Shown here: positions 4,151-5,790 of the stretch, one piece after another
How positions within the stretch are numbered: position 1 is the first letter of the stretch
Layout: every line of letters begins with the position of its first letter
Made by a program: the position numbers and the translations under genes
Origin: a bacterium (Candidatus Gribaldobacteria) CG10_big_fil_rev_8_21_14_0_10_41_12
GTDB taxonomy: Bacteria; Patescibacteriota; Minisyncoccia; Minisyncoccales; CG1-02-41-26
Reading direction: 5' to 3'
Length of the DNA: 5,790 bases
Assembly (NCBI GenBank): GCA_002773545.1
Contig: PFAV01000029.1
Span: 1-5,790 of the forward strand
Notes under the pieces: model-generated
The model's input: only the letters and a program-made list of their open reading frames with translations
The model's database searches: none
Told to the model about the DNA's origin: nothing

Positions 4151-4939
4151 ATGTCTAATTTTTTCAACTTGGAAAAGACGCAAAATTTAATCATCGGAGT
4201 TTTGCTGGTGGCCGTGGTTGTGCTGGCCTATTTGCAGTTTGCGCCCAACTCTGTCATACCCGGGCAAATGTCGCAAAAAGCGGCCGTGGACAACGCCATG
4301 GCTTTTATTAACGGAACCGTGTTAAAAACCAGCCCGGATAAAGCCGAATTAAGCGGCGAGCCAGTTAAGGAGGCCGGCCTTTATAAATTTATTGTTAAAG
4401 TAAGCACTCAAGAAGTGCCGCTTTATGTTTCTCAAGATGGCAATTTGTTGTTTATGCAACCGCCAGCCAACATTAAAGAAGAAAATACCAAGGCCCAGGC
4501 GGCCGCCAACGCTACTAGCACCCCTGGCGCCACTGCGCCGCCAACTGGAGAAACCACTGTCGGCGACTTTGTGGCCACTGCTGACGAAGTTTGTTTGGAA
4601 AACGGCAAGCCGACCGTCTACTTTTTTGGCTCCGAGAGTTGCCCGCATTGCAAATGGGAAAAACCGATTATAGAAAAAATCGCCCAAACTTTTAGCGGAT
4701 TAATTTCCTTTCACGAAAATGTAGACAACAATAAAGATATGGATGTTTTTGGCAAATACAGCCAAGGCGGCATACCTACTTTGGTCTTGGGCTGCAAATA
4801 TTTTCGCGAGGGCTCGGGCGAGCAAGCTGGCGAGGCGCAAGAATCCAAAGACCTTACTGCCTTGCTTTGCAAATTAACCAACGGCCAGCCAACTAATGTT
4901 TGCTCGGGCGTGGCTGACTTAATTAACCAAATCAAGTAA
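4151..4939 (+). CDS. Membrane-anchored thioredoxin-fold protein with CPHC motif
   Basis: The 262-aa product has an N-terminal membrane anchor (about 12-30, NLIIGVLLVAVVVLAYLQF) with no lipobox cysteine. A small alpha/beta region (~41-104) of unknown family follows, then an Ala/Thr/Pro-rich linker (~107-138) and a C-terminal thioredoxin fold. The fold shows VYFFGSESCPHCKWEKP (156-172), with the active-site pair C164/C167, and the cis-proline motif GGIPT (P209). CPHC is the DsbA-type dipeptide, which suggests an extracytoplasmic thiol-disulfide oxidase, isomerase or reductase; direction cannot be decided from sequence. Four more cysteines (C148, C215, C240, C251) lie within or beside the fold and may form structural disulfides. 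The start is fixed by ATG 4151; the frame is open upstream to a TGA at 4067 but contains no ATG, GTG or TTG start. No near ribosome site is visible. The glutaredoxin-like gene starts 2 nt after its TAA stop. Confidence 0.85.
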   Translation: MSNFFNLEKTQNLIIGVLLVAVVVLAYLQFAPNSVIPGQMSQKAAVDNAMAFINGTVLKTSPDKAELSGEPVKEAGLYKFIVKVSTQEVPLYVSQDGNLLFMQPPANIKEENTKAQAAANATSTPGATAPPTGETTVGDFVATADEVCLENGKPTVYFFGSESCPHCKWEKPIIEKIAQTFSGLISFHENVDNNKDMDVFGKYSQGGIPTLVLGCKYFREGSGEQAGEAQESKDLTALLCKLTNGQPTNVCSGVADLINQIK

Positions 4940-4941
4940 TT

Positions 4942-5169
4942 ATGATTAAAGTATACAGCACGCAATCTTGTCCTTATTGCGTTACCTTGAAAGAGTTTTT
5001 GAAAGCCAATAGCGTTATTTTTGAAGATGTTGATGTTTCTTTTGACCAAAAATTACAGCAAGAAATGATTGATAAGTCCGGGCAAATGGGCGTGCCGGTG
5101 GTGGATATAGACGGCCAGATTGTGGTGGGGTTTGACCGAGATAAAATAGCGCAACTTTTAGGGTTATGA
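4942..5169 (+). CDS. Small glutaredoxin/NrdH-like protein (CPYC)
   Basis: This 75-aa protein is a minimal glutaredoxin fold. It has a first strand IKVYSTQSC, the active site C10-P-Y-C13, and a cis-proline region GQMGVPVVDIDGQIVVGFD (47-65, with P52), followed by a short final helix. It has no signal peptide or anchor, so it should be cytosolic. Proteins of this size and motif (NrdH/YruB-like) are often reduced by thioredoxin reductase rather than glutathione. The AhpF-like reductase upstream is a plausible partner, which is inference from context. The gene follows the anchored thioredoxin-like gene by 2 nt and its TGA stop overlaps the GAPDH start (ATGA), so translation of the three is probably coupled. 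TGA as stop argues against a code in which TGA is glycine. Exact substrate is unknown. Confidence 0.88.
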   Translation: MIKVYSTQSCPYCVTLKEFLKANSVIFEDVDVSFDQKLQQEMIDKSGQMGVPVVDIDGQIVVGFDRDKIAQLLGL

Positions 5170-5790
5170 TAAAAATCGCCATCAATGGTTTTGGCCGCAT
5201 TGGCGCGCTTACTGCCAAGAGGATGTTAGAGAAACATCCTTTTTTGCAATTGGCGGCGGTTAACGATTTGGCCAACGAAGAAAATCTTAAGCAATCGTTT
5301 GGCCAACAGCTGAACGCCAAGTTTTTCGCTGAAAAAGATCCCGCCAATTTGCCCTGGAAAGACCTTGGCATTGATCTTGTTTTGGAGTGTTCAGGATTTT
5401 TTACGGAAATAGACGGCGCCAAAAAACACTTGTTAGCGGGCGCTAAAAAAGTGATTATTTCAGCGCCTTCGGACTCGCCAGAAATACCTACTTATTTATT
5501 GGGTGTTAACGCGGAAAAATATAACCCAGCCCAAGACGATATGATTTCCATGGGCTCTTGCACTACCAACGCGGTGGCGCCGGTGGCGAAAATTTTAGAT
5601 AAGCATTTCGGCGTTAAGGCCGGGTTTATCAACACAACGCATAGCTACACAAATTCGCAAAACAAACAATATCCCAACTGGCGCGCTGACCCAGCCAGCC
5701 AGCTAAGCATAATTCCTTCAACCACCGGAGCGAGCAAAACCGTGGAAAAATGTTTGCCCCAACTCAAAGGCAAGCTCAATGGGCTTTCTT
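5166..5790 (+). CDS. gap: Glyceraldehyde-3-phosphate dehydrogenase, type I, partial at the right edge
   Basis: The enzyme oxidises and phosphorylates glyceraldehyde-3-phosphate to 1,3-bisphosphoglycerate using NAD(P)+. About 208 residues are present before the window ends. Visible features are the Rossmann motif INGFGRIG (6-13), NDL, KDPANLPWKDLGIDLVLECSG, the catalytic SCTTN with C132, H159 in TTHSYTNSQN, and the phosphate-site segment SIIPSTTGASKTVEKCLPQL. The C132-H159 spacing of 27 equals the usual C149-H176 spacing. The protein is ~17-18 residues short before the cysteine. The stretch between NDL and the DPAN motif is only ~21 residues, half the usual ~42, and lacks the LKYDSxHG segment and part of the following hairpin. 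The reading frame is continuous, so this looks like a compact variant rather than a frameshift. The ATG at 5166 overlaps the preceding TGA. An AGGG lies too close (2 nt) to be a good ribosome site. Confidence 0.93.
   Translation, partial: MIKIAINGFGRIGALTAKRMLEKHPFLQLAAVNDLANEENLKQSFGQQLNAKFFAEKDPANLPWKDLGIDLVLECSGFFTEIDGAKKHLLAGAKKVIISAPSDSPEIPTYLLGVNAEKYNPAQDDMISMGSCTTNAVAPVAKILDKHFGVKAGFINTTHSYTNSQNKQYPNWRADPASQLSIIPSTTGASKTVEKCLPQLKGKLNGLS

Noticed and set aside
4103..4151. Upstream start for the thioredoxin-like gene using the AGGAGGT at ~4114
   Set aside because: No ATG, GTG or TTG lies in frame between that site and ATG 4151, and the membrane anchor fits a start at 4151.
4349..4687. 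Reverse-strand open frame under the thioredoxin-like gene
   Set aside because: Antisense to a gene with a membrane anchor, CPHC and cis-Pro motif; the translation is not protein-like.
5015..5422. Reverse-strand open frame across the glutaredoxin and gap genes
   Set aside because: It spans two well-supported forward genes and has no recognisable domain.
5166..5790. GAPDH as a pseudogene
   Set aside because: Despite the missing segment, the frame is continuous and the catalytic cysteine and histidine and the surrounding motifs are intact.

Overview
The window reads as a compact, single-strand (+) bacterial gene cluster combining lower glycolysis with thiol redox chemistry. Seven protein genes lie head to tail, from an NAD(P)HX repair enzyme to a GAPDH that runs off the right edge. 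TGA is used as a normal stop: the glutaredoxin-like gene ends in TGA inside an ATGA overlap. Shine-Dalgarno sequences are weak or absent. The enolase, phosphoglycerate mutase and GAPDH are all shorter or more divergent than textbook versions. Together with gaps rich in palindromes, this suggests a small-genome lineage such as Candidatus Patescibacteria (CPR). That assignment is inference from style and was not tested by any search.

Layout. Positions 1-116 hold no convincing gene; they may be the edge of a dispersed repeat. nnrD (117-983) is followed by a perfect 38-nt palindrome. An AhpF-like thioredoxin reductase (trxB, 1046-2071) overlaps enolase (2028-3224) by 44 nt. A 27-nt hairpin separates eno from gpmA (3272-3943). 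The 207-nt gap after gpmA holds a perfect 46-nt palindrome and an 89-nt imperfect inverted repeat. It is the likeliest boundary between transcription units. Then come a membrane-anchored thioredoxin-fold protein with a CPHC motif (4151-4939), a small CPYC glutaredoxin-like protein (4942-5169) and gap (5166 to the edge), packed with a 2-nt gap and a 4-nt overlap.

How they fit together. GAPDH, phosphoglycerate mutase and enolase cover three of the five lower glycolytic steps. GAPDH is a known source of damaged NADHX, which NnrD repairs. The reductase carries an AhpF-like, probably NADH-preferring, nucleotide site and could pass electrons from glycolytic NADH to the small CPYC protein.

The most striking observation is a 48-nt palindromic element sitting in frame inside two unrelated essential-type genes, trxB (1311-1358) and eno (2401-2448). 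Each insert adds about 16 residues of the pattern EGAxLLPAxRSxAPSS in the same reading phase, at a place where homologues have a loop or linker. Each is built from two 23-nt hairpin units, A and B, joined by GC. The order is B-GC-A in trxB and A-GC-B in eno, with each unit identical base for base between the two sites. This resembles the coding palindromic elements of Rickettsia (RPEs) in behaviour, but the sequence and the swapped unit order look distinct. Four further long palindromes of different sequence lie in the intergenic gaps.
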